Counted from the stretch's first letter, positions 27,583 to 38,404 are shown. The stretch is 64,000 bases of DNA from Paenibacillus sp. JQZ6Y-1 (GCF_040719145.1 NZ_JBFDUZ010000001.1:2356001-2420000); one strand, 5' to 3'. Notes: generated from the sequence alone by a model not told the origin. Translations and numbers: made by a program.

Positions 27583-27809
27583 AATTGGGTACACTCCTCC
27601 TGTGCGCAAGGGATTATTTTCGATTGCGCCCTGTATTTTATCATCGGCGCGAGAGCGTTATCAAATGTAGAGGAAGATGGTCCCATTCTGGTATGAACAA
27701 CGACTTATTTAGCTAGTCACCATATATTCCCTGACTGGTTAGCGAGAAATAGTTACAATTTTGTAAAGAGTATATTCTACTGGGTCCTTGTCATCATACT
27801 GTTCCATAT

Positions 27810-27847
27810 AAAAAAGGCGATTCCCCTTGAATCGGGAAACCGCCTTT
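27810..27847 (-). terminator. Terminator of the purT-GNAT operon
   Basis: AAAAAAGGCGATTCCC pairs with GGGAAACCGCCTTT; T-run on the minus strand. Confidence 0.85.
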
Positions 27848-27866
27848 GATTGATGTACAGCCGTGT

Positions 27867-28322
27867 TTACATGGATTTGATAAAATTGCAGCCAATCTTC
27901 TCATAGCCCATATGCTGGTAAAACGAGCAGGAGGACAAACGCTCATCGCGATTCATACCCGTTACGAATACCGAACGGTCGCCTGCTTCACGAGCCTGCT
28001 GTTCCGCTGCGGTAATCAGTTCGCGACCGATTCCGCGTCCGCGATGCGATTCCGCAATCACCAGACCGGTAATCTGCGACGTCTGTTGTCCTGTATCATA
28101 CGATGTTTTGCGATACAGGGCGATCATGCCCACCACTTGATCATTCCGTTCTGCTACCAGCGTCAAAAACTGGGATTTGCCTTCCAACGCTTCCATCCGG
28201 TCGCGCAGTACACTTTCCGTCATCGGGTAACGAAGTTCGCGCATCAGTGAAGTGAGCGCCTGAACATCCTTACTTTCAAACTTACGGACCTTTGCAACTG
28301 GCAATAAAACATTAGTCGACAT
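27867..28322 (-). CDS. GNAT-family N-acetyltransferase
   Basis: 151 aa from the ATG at 28322, seven bases after GGAG, inside the end of purT (11-base overlap). GNAT motif [28 protein letters not shown], with the acetyl-CoA loop SHRGRGIG; motif [15 protein letters not shown]. The SFYQHMGY and [16 protein letters not shown] ends fit the common small GNAT group. Translationally coupled to purT; its substrate is unknown. Confidence 0.88.
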   Translation of the reverse strand: MSTNVLLPVAKVRKFESKDVQALTSLMRELRYPMTESVLRDRMEALEGKSQFLTLVAERNDQVVGMIALYRKTSYDTGQQTSQITGLVIAESHRGRGIGRELITAAEQQAREAGDRSVFVTGMNRDERLSSCSFYQHMGYEKIGCNFIKSM

Positions 28323-29499
28323 GTACATACTCCTCTTTTAGCAGAGCCGCCGCCTGCACGGCGCGCTTCCGCGCGATTTCCACACTTTCGTCAGCACTGA
28401 GCGCTACCGCCATTCGACGTCCCGGCTTGGTGTCCGGTTTGCCGAATACTCGGACCTGCGTACGCGGCAGCTTCAATGCCTCTTCCAGTCCGCCAACAAC
28501 ATAATCGGTTGATGCCTGTGTTGCTTTCAGTGTTGCCGATGCGCCCGGTGTGAGCAGATGAACCCCCGGAATCTCGAAGCCGAGAATTGCTCTAACATGC
28601 AGAGCAAATTCGGACAGATCCTGAGTAACCATCGTGACCATACCAGTATCATGCGGACGCGGCGAAACTTCGCTGAAAATCACGCCCTCCTTGGACAAAA
28701 ACAGCTCCACTCCGAACAATCCGTACCCACTCAGATGTTCCGTAATGGTGCCGGCAATATGCTGTGCCTGCTCCAGCTGCTCCGCAGTCATGTGATGCGG
28801 CTGCCAAGATTCCACATAATCACCGTCACGCTGAATGTGTCCAATTGGTGGACAGAACAACGTGCCGGATGCTGAACGCACCGTCAGCAGTGTAATTTCA
28901 CTTTCAAAATGAACGAAAGCCTCGACGATAACCCGCACGGACTTGCCGCGCGCGCCCTCTAGCGCAATATTCCAGCAGGATTCTGCATCTTCTGGTGTAC
29001 GGCAGACGCTCTGCCCTTTGCCAGAGGAACTCATCAATGGCTTCACCACGCAGGGAGTGCCTAGTACAGCAACCGCTTCTTGCAGCTGCTCCAGATTGTC
29101 CGCAAACCGGTACGCAGCGGTTGGCAATCCCAATGTCTCGGATGCCAGACGGCGTATCCCCTCACGGTCCATGGTCAGTCTAGCGGCAGTCGCGGTAGGA
29201 ATCACATGATAGCCTTCCTGTTCCAGTTCTACCAGTACGTCTGTGGCAATAGCTTCAATTTCAGGTACGATATAATCCGGTTGCTCCAATTCGATCACCC
29301 GGCGCAGTTCTTGCCCATCGAGCATGTCAATCACATGATAACGATGCGCCACCTGCATAGCCGGTGCTTCCGGGTAGCGGTCGACAGCGATACATTCCAC
29401 TCCGAGCCGCTGTGCTTCGATAACAACTTCCTTGCCAAGTTCTCCACTACCAAGCATCAGAATCTTTTTGGCATGGCGAGAATTTGGTGCCCCCCACAT
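28312..29499 (-). CDS. purT: Formate-dependent phosphoribosylglycinamide formyltransferase
   Basis: 395 aa from the ATG at 29499 (family length about 385-392). ATP-grasp enzyme: N-terminal [31 protein letters not shown], central [18 protein letters not shown] phosphate loop, and [17 protein letters not shown] metal site. It makes formyl-GAR from GAR, formate and ATP, the folate-free route of purine synthesis. It stands apart from a pur operon, coupled to a GNAT gene. A weak CGAA-bearing region upstream was not convincing as a PurR site. Confidence 0.95.
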   Translation of the reverse strand: MWGAPNSRHAKKILMLGSGELGKEVVIEAQRLGVECIAVDRYPEAPAMQVAHRYHVIDMLDGQELRRVIELEQPDYIVPEIEAIATDVLVELEQEGYHVIPTATAARLTMDREGIRRLASETLGLPTAAYRFADNLEQLQEAVAVLGTPCVVKPLMSSSGKGQSVCRTPEDAESCWNIALEGARGKSVRVIVEAFVHFESEITLLTVRSASGTLFCPPIGHIQRDGDYVESWQPHHMTAEQLEQAQHIAGTITEHLSGYGLFGVELFLSKEGVIFSEVSPRPHDTGMVTMVTQDLSEFALHVRAILGFEIPGVHLLTPGASATLKATQASTDYVVGGLEEALKLPRTQVRVFGKPDTKPGRRMAVALSADESVEIARKRAVQAAALLKEEYVHVD

Positions 29500-29773
29500 G
29501 ATAAACAGCACTCCCTTGTTCCGTTTTTTACACTGCTACAGATTGTGCTTTTCTCCTGTCGACGAACACATTGTAAAATTTCCGACGAAAAGATTTATAA
29601 ACTTTACAATATGTTGACACTCTTATTTTCTTACCTTCCAAGTTAGATTGCAACCCAAAACCTTTAAATTTTTTGACAAAAATCGAATTTCTTTAGTTGG
29701 GAACGGTTACAATTGCGAAATTTGTCAAAAGTTGCGGATGAAGGGGATGGTGCGGATTGGCAACATCCACTTC

Positions 29774-29881
29774 GGAAAGGAATAAGGGAACGGCTCCGGT
29801 GGAGATGGAAGAATCTATCGAATGGGAGGTACTTGTAGATTCTCCCATCTCCAAAGTCGCCTTTTCCCTTATTTCCTTTCC
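29774..29881. repeat. Long near-perfect inverted repeat (about 45-base arms), extended further by weaker pairing
   Basis: Left arm starts GGAAAGGAATAAGGGAA and holds GGAGATGGAAGAATCTA; the right arm, read in reverse complement, is GGAAAGGAAATAAGGGAA with GGAGATGGGAGAATCTA. Weaker pairing continues outward to about 29735 and 29930 (GATTGGCAAC against GTTGCAATAC). No open reading frame explains it. It is a MITE-like element or a structured RNA. Confidence 0.7.
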
Positions 29882-30047
29882 TCCGTTCCGTGCGTATTGC
29901 AACAGTACCGCATCCTTAGGGAAGTAGTAAGAAAAAGATTTAAAGATATAATCTTAAGAGATTGCTAGTTTTGGTTTTTGAATAGCTGGATTCAACAAGT
30001 GAAGGTTTTAGAATATATCGTAGGTTTGAGTTGTATGTATTCATGAT

Positions 30048-30105
30048 AAAAAGCCACTATATTTTAGCTTGTTGGGCTGTAACCCTAAGCTATGAATATA
30101 GTGGC
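30048..30105 (-). terminator. Terminator of the ABC exporter operon
   Basis: AAAGCCACTATATT and AATATAGTGGC with inner AGCTT/AAGCT pairing; minus-strand GGCTTTTTATC tail. Confidence 0.85.
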
Positions 30106-30228
30106 GAAGTTAATAAGTATAGTTATATTTTGTGTAAGGTAGGAGGGATTATATAGGTGAATTTTTCTTTGTATAGATGGTGCAAGGGATTATTGGACAT
30201 TTCATTAAGCGTTGCTTTGCCACGCCGA

Positions 30229-32094
30229 TTACAGGAAACGGAATTGGGCTTCGATTAAGCCGTTGTAGACGCCTTGGTGTTGGATGAGTTCGGTATGGCT
30301 GCCTTCTTCTTTGATCTCGCCGTGATCCAGCACGACGATGTGGTCGGCGTGGCGGATGGTGGATAGGCGGTGAGCGACGATGAAGGATGTGCGGTCTTGC
30401 AGCAGTACTTTTAGTGCTTCTTGAATGCGCAGTTCGGTTTCGGTGTCGATGCTGGCGGTAGCTTCATCTAGAATGAGAATTCGTGGGTCTGCCAGCAAGG
30501 CGCGGGCGAAGGACAGTAGCTGACGTTGTCCCATGGACAGCACGTTGCCGCGTTCTTCCACTTCGGTGTCGTAACCCTTTGGTAGCTTTTCGATAAAGGT
30601 ATGAGCATGGACAGCTTGGGCAGCGGCTTCGACCTCTTCGTCGGTGGCATCCAGGCGACCGAAACGGATATTGTCGCGAATGGTGCCAGAGAAGATGAAA
30701 GTGTCCTGTAGTACGATGCTGATTTGGCTGCGCAAGCTTTCTAATGTCACATCGCGAATATCGTAGCCGTCGATAGTGATTTTGCCGCTTTTGATGTCAT
30801 AGAAACGACTGATCAAATTGATAATGGTCGATTTGCCGGAGCCGGTATGACCAACCAGTGCAATGGATTGTCCAGCCTTGACGTTCAAGTCGATGCCTTT
30901 TAGCGCCTGACGACCCGGCTCATATTCGAAAATGACTTTTTCAAATACAATATCACCTCGGATGCGCGGCAATACTTGGGCATCTGGTTTGTCGGCGACG
31001 GACGGCTTTTCATCCATAAATTCAAAAATGCGTTCCGATGATGCCATCGCTACCAGCAGCTGATTATACATATTTCCTAGACGGTTGATCGGGTCCCAGA
31101 AGTTGCTGACATAGTTGGCGAACGCAACCAGAATACCGATCTCGATCTCGCCACTGGCGATGAGCGTTGCACCGAAGCCAAACAGGATCATGGAGCCAAG
31201 TCCACCGGTGACTTCAATCAACGGTCCGAAGGTTTGGTTCAGAGCGGAGGCTTTGTCCCATGACTGCTTGCTGGACATGTTCATGTTGTCGAAGTATTTC
31301 ATGTTTTGCTTTTCCTGTGTATATGCCTGCGTGACACGAATACCCTGAATCGATTCGTTCAAATGGGAGTTGATACGCGAGTTCTTCATCCGTACCTCCT
31401 GCCACGAACGGCGAATCACTTTGCGCAGCTTGGTCGATACGAAGAACATAATCGGCACCGTCAAAATGACAGCAAGCCCCAGCTTCCAGTTGATCAGCAT
31501 CAGAATCACAACGATACCAATCAGCTGTACACAGTCGATCATGACGTTAACCGCACCATTGGTAAACAGATCTTGAAGCGAGTTCACATCATTGGTGACC
31601 CGTACAAGCACAGAACCGGCAGGTCGTTTATCGAAAAAGGAAAACGATAGCCGCTGAATATGCGTGAACAGATCGTTACGCAGATCATAGATCACACGCT
31701 GACCGATGATATTGGTATATTTGATCCGATACGCATTGGCGACCCACTGAATGAGATACAATCCAAGCGCCAGCGCGGTCAAGCCGTACAGCAGACCGAG
31801 ACTTGGTTGACCATTCGCGGGCTGAATCGCCCGATCAATCGCCGCTCCCGTGATCAGCGGAACCGACAGCTTGGTAATCGTTCCAAGTACCATCATCAGT
31901 AGAATAAATGGTAGGATTTGACGCGCATATGGCTTCATGTATCCGAACAGGCGGCTGAATTGCTTCCAGTTAAACGCTTTGTCGATCAGTTCATCATCCT
32001 GATAGACGAACCGATCCTCTACGCGTACGGACGAGGTATCGTTTACCTTTTGGCGGCTATCAATGGATGTATTGTTCATGGACGGATTACTCAT
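30229..32094 (-). CDS. ABC multidrug exporter half-transporter, canonical ATPase site (YheH/BmrD-like)
   Basis: 621 aa; ATG behind AGGTGAGACCGC, overlapping the upstream partner by eight bases. Six-helix exporter domain (about 50-330) then a nucleotide-binding domain: Walker A GHTGSGKSTI, Q-loop IVLQDTFIFSG, signature LSMGQRQLLSFARALL, Walker B LILDEATASID with the catalytic Glu present, His in VAHRLSTI. The signature has LSMGQ instead of LSGGQ. Works with the gene upstream as a heterodimer exporting drugs or lipids. Confidence 0.93.
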   Translation of the reverse strand: MSNPSMNNTSIDSRQKVNDTSSVRVEDRFVYQDDELIDKAFNWKQFSRLFGYMKPYARQILPFILLMMVLGTITKLSVPLITGAAIDRAIQPANGQPSLGLLYGLTALALGLYLIQWVANAYRIKYTNIIGQRVIYDLRNDLFTHIQRLSFSFFDKRPAGSVLVRVTNDVNSLQDLFTNGAVNVMIDCVQLIGIVVILMLINWKLGLAVILTVPIMFFVSTKLRKVIRRSWQEVRMKNSRINSHLNESIQGIRVTQAYTQEKQNMKYFDNMNMSSKQSWDKASALNQTFGPLIEVTGGLGSMILFGFGATLIASGEIEIGILVAFANYVSNFWDPINRLGNMYNQLLVAMASSERIFEFMDEKPSVADKPDAQVLPRIRGDIVFEKVIFEYEPGRQALKGIDLNVKAGQSIALVGHTGSGKSTIINLISRFYDIKSGKITIDGYDIRDVTLESLRSQISIVLQDTFIFSGTIRDNIRFGRLDATDEEVEAAAQAVHAHTFIEKLPKGYDTEVEERGNVLSMGQRQLLSFARALLADPRILILDEATASIDTETELRIQEALKVLLQDRTSFIVAHRLSTIRHADHIVVLDHGEIKEEGSHTELIQHQGVYNGLIEAQFRFL

Positions 32095-34009
32095 GCGGTC
32101 TCACCTGCTCCCTATCTGTCGATGGCTGATTATGTTTCCATGTGGTTTCTTCCTCTTCAGTCGATGCAGGAGTGGTTTCGTCGTGTTGAGCCTGTTGATG
32201 ACGTTCTCTCTGCACCGCATCGACGGTCGATTGATCCAATGTGGCATTGGATCTATTCGCTTGCTCCTGCATACGCTGGATATGATCGGCATACTGTACC
32301 TTATACGTATCCTGATACAACCCTTCCACTGCGATCAATTCATCATGCTTACCACGCTGAATGACACGTCCTTCTTGCAGTACGAGAATTTCATCCGCAT
32401 GTCGTAGCGACGAGATGCGGTGAGCGATGATAAAGGTTGTGCGTCCCCTCATAACCTCTTGGAAACCAGACTGAATCTCGTGCTCGGTCTCCATATCGAC
32501 CGCACTGGTTGCATCGTCAAGAATGAGAATACGTGGATTTTTCAGTAGCGCACGAGCGATGGCGAGACGCTGCTTTTGTCCGCCGGACAACCCAAGTCCA
32601 CGCTCCCCAACAATCGTATCGTAGCCATTCGGCATTTCCATAATAAAATCATGCGCTTTGGCAAGCTTGGCAACACGGACAACCTCATCCATACTCACCT
32701 CATTAATGCCATACGCAATATTGTTCTTAATCGTGGATGAGAACAGAAAGGTTTCCTGAAAAACAGACGATATACTAGCGCGCAAATCCTCAATACGGAT
32801 ATTGCCAATTTCGATGCCGTCGATTAAAATCCGTCCTTCATTGACGTTATACGCTCTCATCAGCAGCTGGATAATCGTCGATTTACCAGAGCCCGTACCG
32901 CCGAGCAAACCGATCACTGAGCCCGGTGGCGCATCCAAATTGATGTCTACCACGGCTGCCATTTTGTTGCCGTACGCGAATGTTACATGCTCAAACTGCA
33001 CATGCCCCTTCATTTCGCTCGGTTGCAGTGGCTTGGCGCTCTCTGCATCGCTAACCTCGATATGTTGATTCAGGATTTCTAAAATACGCTCCGTCGATGC
33101 CTTGGACTGCGTATAGTTGTTAATATGAAAGCCAAGCCCCCACATCGGTCCGATAATGTACCAGATCAAGGTGAAAAAAGCTACCAGTTCCCCTAGCGTC
33201 ATCGCCCCGTTAATTACGAGCGTTCCGCCGAAGCCGAGTAATATAACGATACATACCGAAGCCAATAGTTCCATTACCGGAAAATACCGACTCCACAGTG
33301 TCGATGTAAACACCTGATTCGTGCGATACCGTTCATTGCGCAGCGAGAATTTGTCTACCTCATGCGGTTCGCGGGCAAATGCTTTGACCGTGCGTACACC
33401 CGTTATATTTTCCTGCACCGCTGTTGTAAGTGAGCTAAGCGCCAGTCGCATCTCCTGAAATGCCGGATGAATGCGCGATTCAAACCGCAGCGCAACATAG
33501 ACTAGAAATGGAATGGAAATAAGCGTGACCAACGTTAACTGCCAATTGAGTGAGAACATGACAATCGAGCCGAAGATGACCATGAGGAACACATTCAACA
33601 GCTGCGCAAATCCAAAGCCGATAAAGTTGCGAATCGCCTCCAGATCACCGGTCAGCCGTGACATCAGATCTCCTGTTTTGGCGGTGTCGTAGTAACGGAA
33701 GGATAAAAACTGAAGCTTTTCGTAGCAAGCGTTACGCAGTCGATACGCGAGGTAATTGCCCAACCGACCTCCAAAAAATCCGTGCATGAATTGCATGAAT
33801 GCCTTTAACAATGTAACGGCAAACAGGGCTATGACGAGCATAGGCACCTGATCAAATCGCCTGAGCCTGATAATATCGTCAATCAGGTATCTAAGCAGAT
33901 TCGGGTACACCAGTCCGAGAGCGGTAGCGGTTGCAAGACAGAAAATGGAGAGATACAAATAACTCCTTTTTTCCTTGTAAAAGGCTTGCAGTTGCCTGAG
34001 AACGTCCAT
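32087..34009 (-). CDS. ABC multidrug exporter half-transporter, degenerate ATPase site (YheI/BmrC-like)
   Basis: 640 aa behind AAGGAGGCGCAAC. Six-helix exporter domain, then Walker A GGTGSGKSTI, signature LSGGQKQRLAIARALL, and Walker B LILDDATSAVD where the catalytic Glu is Asp. The C-terminal 60 residues are a charged, probably unfolded tail. The Asp gives the usual asymmetry of Bacillota heterodimeric exporters, in which one site binds but barely splits ATP. First gene of the pair, overlapping the second. Confidence 0.93.
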   Translation of the reverse strand: MDVLRQLQAFYKEKRSYLYLSIFCLATATALGLVYPNLLRYLIDDIIRLRRFDQVPMLVIALFAVTLLKAFMQFMHGFFGGRLGNYLAYRLRNACYEKLQFLSFRYYDTAKTGDLMSRLTGDLEAIRNFIGFGFAQLLNVFLMVIFGSIVMFSLNWQLTLVTLISIPFLVYVALRFESRIHPAFQEMRLALSSLTTAVQENITGVRTVKAFAREPHEVDKFSLRNERYRTNQVFTSTLWSRYFPVMELLASVCIVILLGFGGTLVINGAMTLGELVAFFTLIWYIIGPMWGLGFHINNYTQSKASTERILEILNQHIEVSDAESAKPLQPSEMKGHVQFEHVTFAYGNKMAAVVDINLDAPPGSVIGLLGGTGSGKSTIIQLLMRAYNVNEGRILIDGIEIGNIRIEDLRASISSVFQETFLFSSTIKNNIAYGINEVSMDEVVRVAKLAKAHDFIMEMPNGYDTIVGERGLGLSGGQKQRLAIARALLKNPRILILDDATSAVDMETEHEIQSGFQEVMRGRTTFIIAHRISSLRHADEILVLQEGRVIQRGKHDELIAVEGLYQDTYKVQYADHIQRMQEQANRSNATLDQSTVDAVQRERHQQAQHDETTPASTEEEETTWKHNQPSTDREQVRPHE

Positions 34010-34438
34010 GTTGCGCCTCCTTCAATCACCTGTCAGGTTATTTAGCATAATGAAGCTTACCACCGCGTCAAGCCTGCCGCAAAGACGATACAGGTCGGTT
34101 TACAGCCCTTGCTACCAGCTTAGTCCCATAATCAATATGTAATAGGTGAATTATAATGAAATCATGCCAAATTCTCGCAATCCCACCCATTTAATCGAGT
34201 GCCATGATTTTTGTAAACTTTAGAGTCCAAATGCAAAGTAAAAGCGTTGTAATTTCAAATTTAAATAACGTTTTTAAGTTATTATTTTATAAACAAATGA
34301 ACCGATTATATATAATAATAAGGAACTATATGATATATAAAAAAAGAAGGTTCTTTCCGCTTCGGGAAACAACCTTCTATCATTATATGGTGATTATCTC
34401 ATTTACAAGCTTCTGCTTACGATCTCGTTCCTTACGGC
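34010..34438. other. Gap between dynA and the ABC exporter operon
   Basis: AT-rich; holds the exporter promoter and the dynA terminator at 34344-34378. No supported gene. Confidence 0.5.
34344..34378 (-). terminator. Terminator of dynA
   Basis: AGAAGGTTCTTTCC pairs with GGGAAACAACCTTCT; a T-run follows on the minus strand. Confidence 0.8.
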
Positions 34439-37400
34439 TTAACGTCCTGCTGTGGGTTGACTGGTAGGGACATGCAATTGCTCCAATCGGGTTGCCAGCT
34501 GCTGCCAGCGCTCCGGTCCATCTGCCATTTGCAGCGAAGCTTCCGTACCCTCTGCCCATTCGGAAATCTGGCGTTGTAACTCCTCTGCCGTCTGCTGTAG
34601 TCGTCCACCTAAACCATCAATATAATACGTAGCCAGTCGGTCACGCTGCCCATCCAGCAGCTTGCCGATCAATTGATCCAGTTCGGTACTGAGCTGATTA
34701 CGAACCTTATCCCGTCCGCCCTGCTCGAAGAAATAACGCGGATTGCGGAACAGGGGCCAGAACGATTTCCAGTTGAGCGTTTCGCCTGCTAGCAGTGGCG
34801 GTAATTCTGGCGTCTGCCAATCAGTCGGTTCAAATGGCGATAAACGTAAGCCCGGTGCTTGCTTCTCTGCTTCTCGTCCATACGTCTGCATCCGGTCCAT
34901 AATAAGGCGGCGTGCCGCCTTTTCCATCCGTAATGTTGTAGCTAGCACTTCCTGCTCTAGCTCAATGCCAAGACGGCGCTGCAATTCACGTCCACAGGCG
35001 GCAAAGTCAGCCTTCAAATCTGCGGATTCCTGATTAAGCTGTGCCGGGTTAAAAATTTCGGGAATCCAATCCAGCGTCTTGAGCTTCAGACGTTGCCGCA
35101 CATGGAATAACAGTTCTGCACTTTCCTCCTGAATGCGGCGATCCGGCTCAGCTTCAGCAATCGCAGAAATGGTGCGATTCGCTTCCGCCTGCTCCATAAT
35201 TAGCTGCTGACGGCGTTCGGCGCGATAAGCTTCCCCGCGCTGCGCGGCTTCCTGCCACGAAATAATCACCTCATGAATCCGATGCAGCTCCTCATCAGCA
35301 GCATGCACCGCCAATCCCGCCAACGTTTCATCAGCAAAGGACATGAAGTGATGGTGGAAGGCACGGAATCCTTCATCCTGCCCCTGTAGTGCGCGACGGC
35401 TCGACAACGAATAAATATGCGGCTCGCGAATGCCGGCACCATTCAGCTCCTGCTGAATACGCCCGACGACCTGCTGCTTCTCCTCTTCTGATGAAGCCAG
35501 ATCGGACGCGTTGACGATGAAAAACATATTATCTAGTGCCAGACTTCCTTTGACCCGTCCAAGCTGTTCCAGCAACTGACGATCACCAGCGGTGAAGGCA
35601 TGATTGTAATACGTCACAAATACAAGCGCATCCGCGGATTTCATATATTCAAATGTAACGCCCGTATGGCGCGCATTGACCGAATCCGCTCCGGGCGTAT
35701 CAACTAGCACCATGCCCTGCAACGTCAGCGGGCAATCATAATACAGATCGACTCGGCGTACAAAGCACGACTGCTGCTCATCCGATACATACCCCCGAAA
35801 TTGCTGCATATCAACCGTCAGTGCTTGACCTAGCTCATGACGCGCTTTGTCCCAGCCTGCCGCAGCAGCCAACACAAAGTTATAATGCGCCCGTGCCGAC
35901 GGGTGAATGCGCGCAGGGTTCAATCCTGATACCCCGCGACTCCAATCCTGATCCAGTGTACGATCCGGCAAACCGAGCAGTCGTAGCGCTCCACTAATAT
36001 CCTCTTGCAGCTCCTGAGCGGACTTCATATAAATAACTGCTGTCGCATGAGGGTGCTGTTCATCCGAGGACATAATCTGCGTAATCGCCGCCGTCATCGG
36101 ATGCGGTGATACCGGTAGTACTGGACCGCCCAACAGCGCATTGGCAAAGGACGACTTGCCCGCACTAAAGGCACCAAACAATGCCAATGTGAATTTACCA
36201 TTTTCCATCACTTCCGCCCGGCGACGCAATTCGGCTGCCTGCGAAGTTAGACCGGGAATATCATGAATCCAACCCGCAGCAGTACGAAGCTGCTCTGCCT
36301 TACTAAGCAGACGCTGCATCCGGTCGGATGAGCTGCTTACAGTATGCTCAGTGTCTAGCGATACGTTCCCTTTGATATCCGTTAAAGCCGCATGGTGCGA
36401 AGCAGTATGATTCTTATGTTGAGCAGCAGATGTATGATCCGCTACTACCGCATCACTGGTAGATGCTCGCAAGTCAGCCATTTGTTTGTCATCCGCATCC
36501 ATAGCGACCGCTTCCGTCTGCTGTCCGGTCATTGTGGCATCAGTTGCATGTTCTGATTTTGCAGCGTCAGCATGAATGGCTGGCAACCATGACGGCATAC
36601 CTTGTTCACGTTCTGGTAATATAGCGCGTACGGTTTGTTCCTGTTCTTGCTGCCTGCGCTCTCGTTCCAGTTCAGCAGAACGTACCGCAATGAGCTGCTC
36701 CACATGCTGCACTTGCTGACGGATGCCAGCCAATTGCTGTTCATTGGCAGGACGAAGCTGGTCTAGCAAACGATCGGTCGCATCTAGCGCCGCCCGTCGG
36801 TAGCGCGCTGCGGTCTGCTCACGCAGAGCACGTGTATAGTTCAATACATATTCGCCCGATACCGGCATGTCTTTGCCAGCACCAGTCGCAATATCCTGCT
36901 CGCTAATTTGTGGTAGCGATGATGTTAGCTCTGATTCCTGCTGTTCATTCCACAGCTCATGCTCCCTGCTCCAGCCGCGTAATAGTCCACGTACATGCAC
37001 ATCCAGATTGGCAGTGACCTGCTTGCGGAATGCTTCGAGAAAAGCTTCTGTACGCTGCTGCCGCTCCTGTAATGTTTTTTCCTTGGAGGCAAACAATCCT
37101 TTTTTAAAACCGGGACGCTCGCCCTCCAAATACAGCTGTGCCAAATCGCGCAGCTCAGAAGGTGTCAGATTTGCCTGCTCCACGAGTCGTCCAATCTCCC
37201 AAGCCCATTTATCCTTGAGCGAGGTCAATTGCCCAGCCGTCTCTTGCTCTTGCTGCTGCAAGATAGTCAGCTTCTGCTGCAAAGCTGGCAGATCATCGTT
37301 ATACTCTTCCTGATCCCCGTCCTGTTCTTCGTCTTCCTCGGAAAAGAACGTCGAATCGTCACCCGACATAACCGCATTTGACGATTGAGACGGAGAATCA

Positions 37401-38404
37401 TCCAGAGAAGTTGTGAAGGTGTGCGTATCGGCACTGTCATTTACCATATTACGATTCATACTATTATTGGCTGGCTCATTGACATCTCCTTGCGTATCCG
37501 TAGAGTGAACAGACAAGGATTCAGCCTGCACCTTATCCTGATCGCCCTGTTGACGCAGCCATTTGCCATGCTCCTCCGCCAATTCCCATGCCGCCTGCAA
37601 GACGCTATAATGCACCAGTGGACGATGATCCACTAGCAGCTCACCGATCAAGGAGCGTAGACGTTCCAGCTTACCATACTCGTGCTCCGGTGCCATTCGT
37701 GATACATACAGCACACCTGCTGGCTCAATACCGCGTCGAGCAAATGCCTGCTCTACCGCACGGCTATATTCTGTAAACGGCAATTCCTGATCCTCATGCT
37801 TGTCAATCTGGTTGACGATCAGATACAGCGGCTTCCCGCGCTCATACAGCGTACGCGCAAACGACAGATTCGTCTCGGACTGCACATGATTGTAATCCAT
37901 TACGTAAAAGACAACGTCCGCACGGTGCAGCGCTGAATACGTTGCCGCTTCATGCGCATCATCGGTGGAATCGACACCCGGCGTATCCAGCAGCACGCCA
38001 TGCTTGCCCAGCAGCGGCACATGATCCCAGAGCTCTACCGCTTCGTAATCACCGCCGTTTTTGCAATATTCGTCCAGCTCCTGCAAATCAATATCCAGCG
38101 TGCCGCCATCATGCGTATGCACAATCGCACGCGGATCGCCATCGCGGATCGAAGCGATATTCGCTGTCGTTGGCACAGGGCTAGTTGGCAGCACCTGATG
38201 ACCACACAGCCAGTTCATTAGACTTGATTTCCCTGCCGAAAAATGACCGCAAAAAGCCAGCACCAGTTCATGCGAACGGTACTTGGTTAACAGTTCATCC
38301 GCCTTGCGGGCAGCATTGGTATTGCCCTGAAGGCGCAACTCTGCCTCCAGCTTTTCCAGCACAAGCTCAAAAGATTGTTCGTTGTCCGTTGTAATCGCTT
38401 GCAT
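34439..38404 (-). CDS. dynA: Tandem dynamin-like GTPase DynA
   Basis: 1321 aa behind GGAGGGACATACTG. Two full dynamin units in one chain. Unit 1 (about 1-650): G1 CGHFSAGKSSL, G3 LDTPGVDSTD, G4 NQIDKHE. Unit 2 (about 700-1310): G1 FGAFSAGKSSF, G3 VDTPGADSVN, G4 NASDLAS. Acidic, low-complexity inserts near residues 300-380 and 600-680 make it longer than B. subtilis DynA (1193 aa). DynA tethers and fuses membranes and helps cells survive phage and membrane-pore stress. Single-gene unit with its own terminator. Confidence 0.93.
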   Translation of the reverse strand: MQAITTDNEQSFELVLEKLEAELRLQGNTNAARKADELLTKYRSHELVLAFCGHFSAGKSSLMNWLCGHQVLPTSPVPTTANIASIRDGDPRAIVHTHDGGTLDIDLQELDEYCKNGGDYEAVELWDHVPLLGKHGVLLDTPGVDSTDDAHEAATYSALHRADVVFYVMDYNHVQSETNLSFARTLYERGKPLYLIVNQIDKHEDQELPFTEYSRAVEQAFARRGIEPAGVLYVSRMAPEHEYGKLERLRSLIGELLVDHRPLVHYSVLQAAWELAEEHGKWLRQQGDQDKVQAESLSVHSTDTQGDVNEPANNSMNRNMVNDSADTHTFTTSLDDSPSQSSNAVMSGDDSTFFSEEDEEQDGDQEEYNDDLPALQQKLTILQQQEQETAGQLTSLKDKWAWEIGRLVEQANLTPSELRDLAQLYLEGERPGFKKGLFASKEKTLQERQQRTEAFLEAFRKQVTANLDVHVRGLLRGWSREHELWNEQQESELTSSLPQISEQDIATGAGKDMPVSGEYVLNYTRALREQTAARYRRAALDATDRLLDQLRPANEQQLAGIRQQVQHVEQLIAVRSAELERERRQQEQEQTVRAILPEREQGMPSWLPAIHADAAKSEHATDATMTGQQTEAVAMDADDKQMADLRASTSDAVVADHTSAAQHKNHTASHHAALTDIKGNVSLDTEHTVSSSSDRMQRLLSKAEQLRTAAGWIHDIPGLTSQAAELRRRAEVMENGKFTLALFGAFSAGKSSFANALLGGPVLPVSPHPMTAAITQIMSSDEQHPHATAVIYMKSAQELQEDISGALRLLGLPDRTLDQDWSRGVSGLNPARIHPSARAHYNFVLAAAAGWDKARHELGQALTVDMQQFRGYVSDEQQSCFVRRVDLYYDCPLTLQGMVLVDTPGADSVNARHTGVTFEYMKSADALVFVTYYNHAFTAGDRQLLEQLGRVKGSLALDNMFFIVNASDLASSEEEKQQVVGRIQQELNGAGIREPHIYSLSSRRALQGQDEGFRAFHHHFMSFADETLAGLAVHAADEELHRIHEVIISWQEAAQRGEAYRAERRQQLIMEQAEANRTISAIAEAEPDRRIQEESAELLFHVRQRLKLKTLDWIPEIFNPAQLNQESADLKADFAACGRELQRRLGIELEQEVLATTLRMEKAARRLIMDRMQTYGREAEKQAPGLRLSPFEPTDWQTPELPPLLAGETLNWKSFWPLFRNPRYFFEQGGRDKVRNQLSTELDQLIGKLLDGQRDRLATYYIDGLGGRLQQTAEELQRQISEWAEGTEASLQMADGPERWQQLATRLEQLHVPTSQPTAGR

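Larger units (their letters stand above)
29500..30228. other. Gap with a long inverted repeat and a terminator
   Basis: About 730 bases. Holds the purT promoter side, the inverted repeat at 29774-29881, and the terminator of the ABC exporter operon at 30048-30105. No convincing gene. Confidence 0.6.

Noticed and set aside
29520-29600. PurR boxes upstream of purT
   Set aside because: Two CGAA cores exist but both in the same orientation and poor outside the core.
30157-30258. GTG-started 33-codon plus-strand frame behind AGGAGG
   Set aside because: Convergent into the ABC exporter gene with an unconvincing product; the AGGAGG may be chance.
34204-34467. 87-codon plus-strand open frame
   Set aside because: AT-rich, crosses the dynA terminator and antisense to the dynA end.
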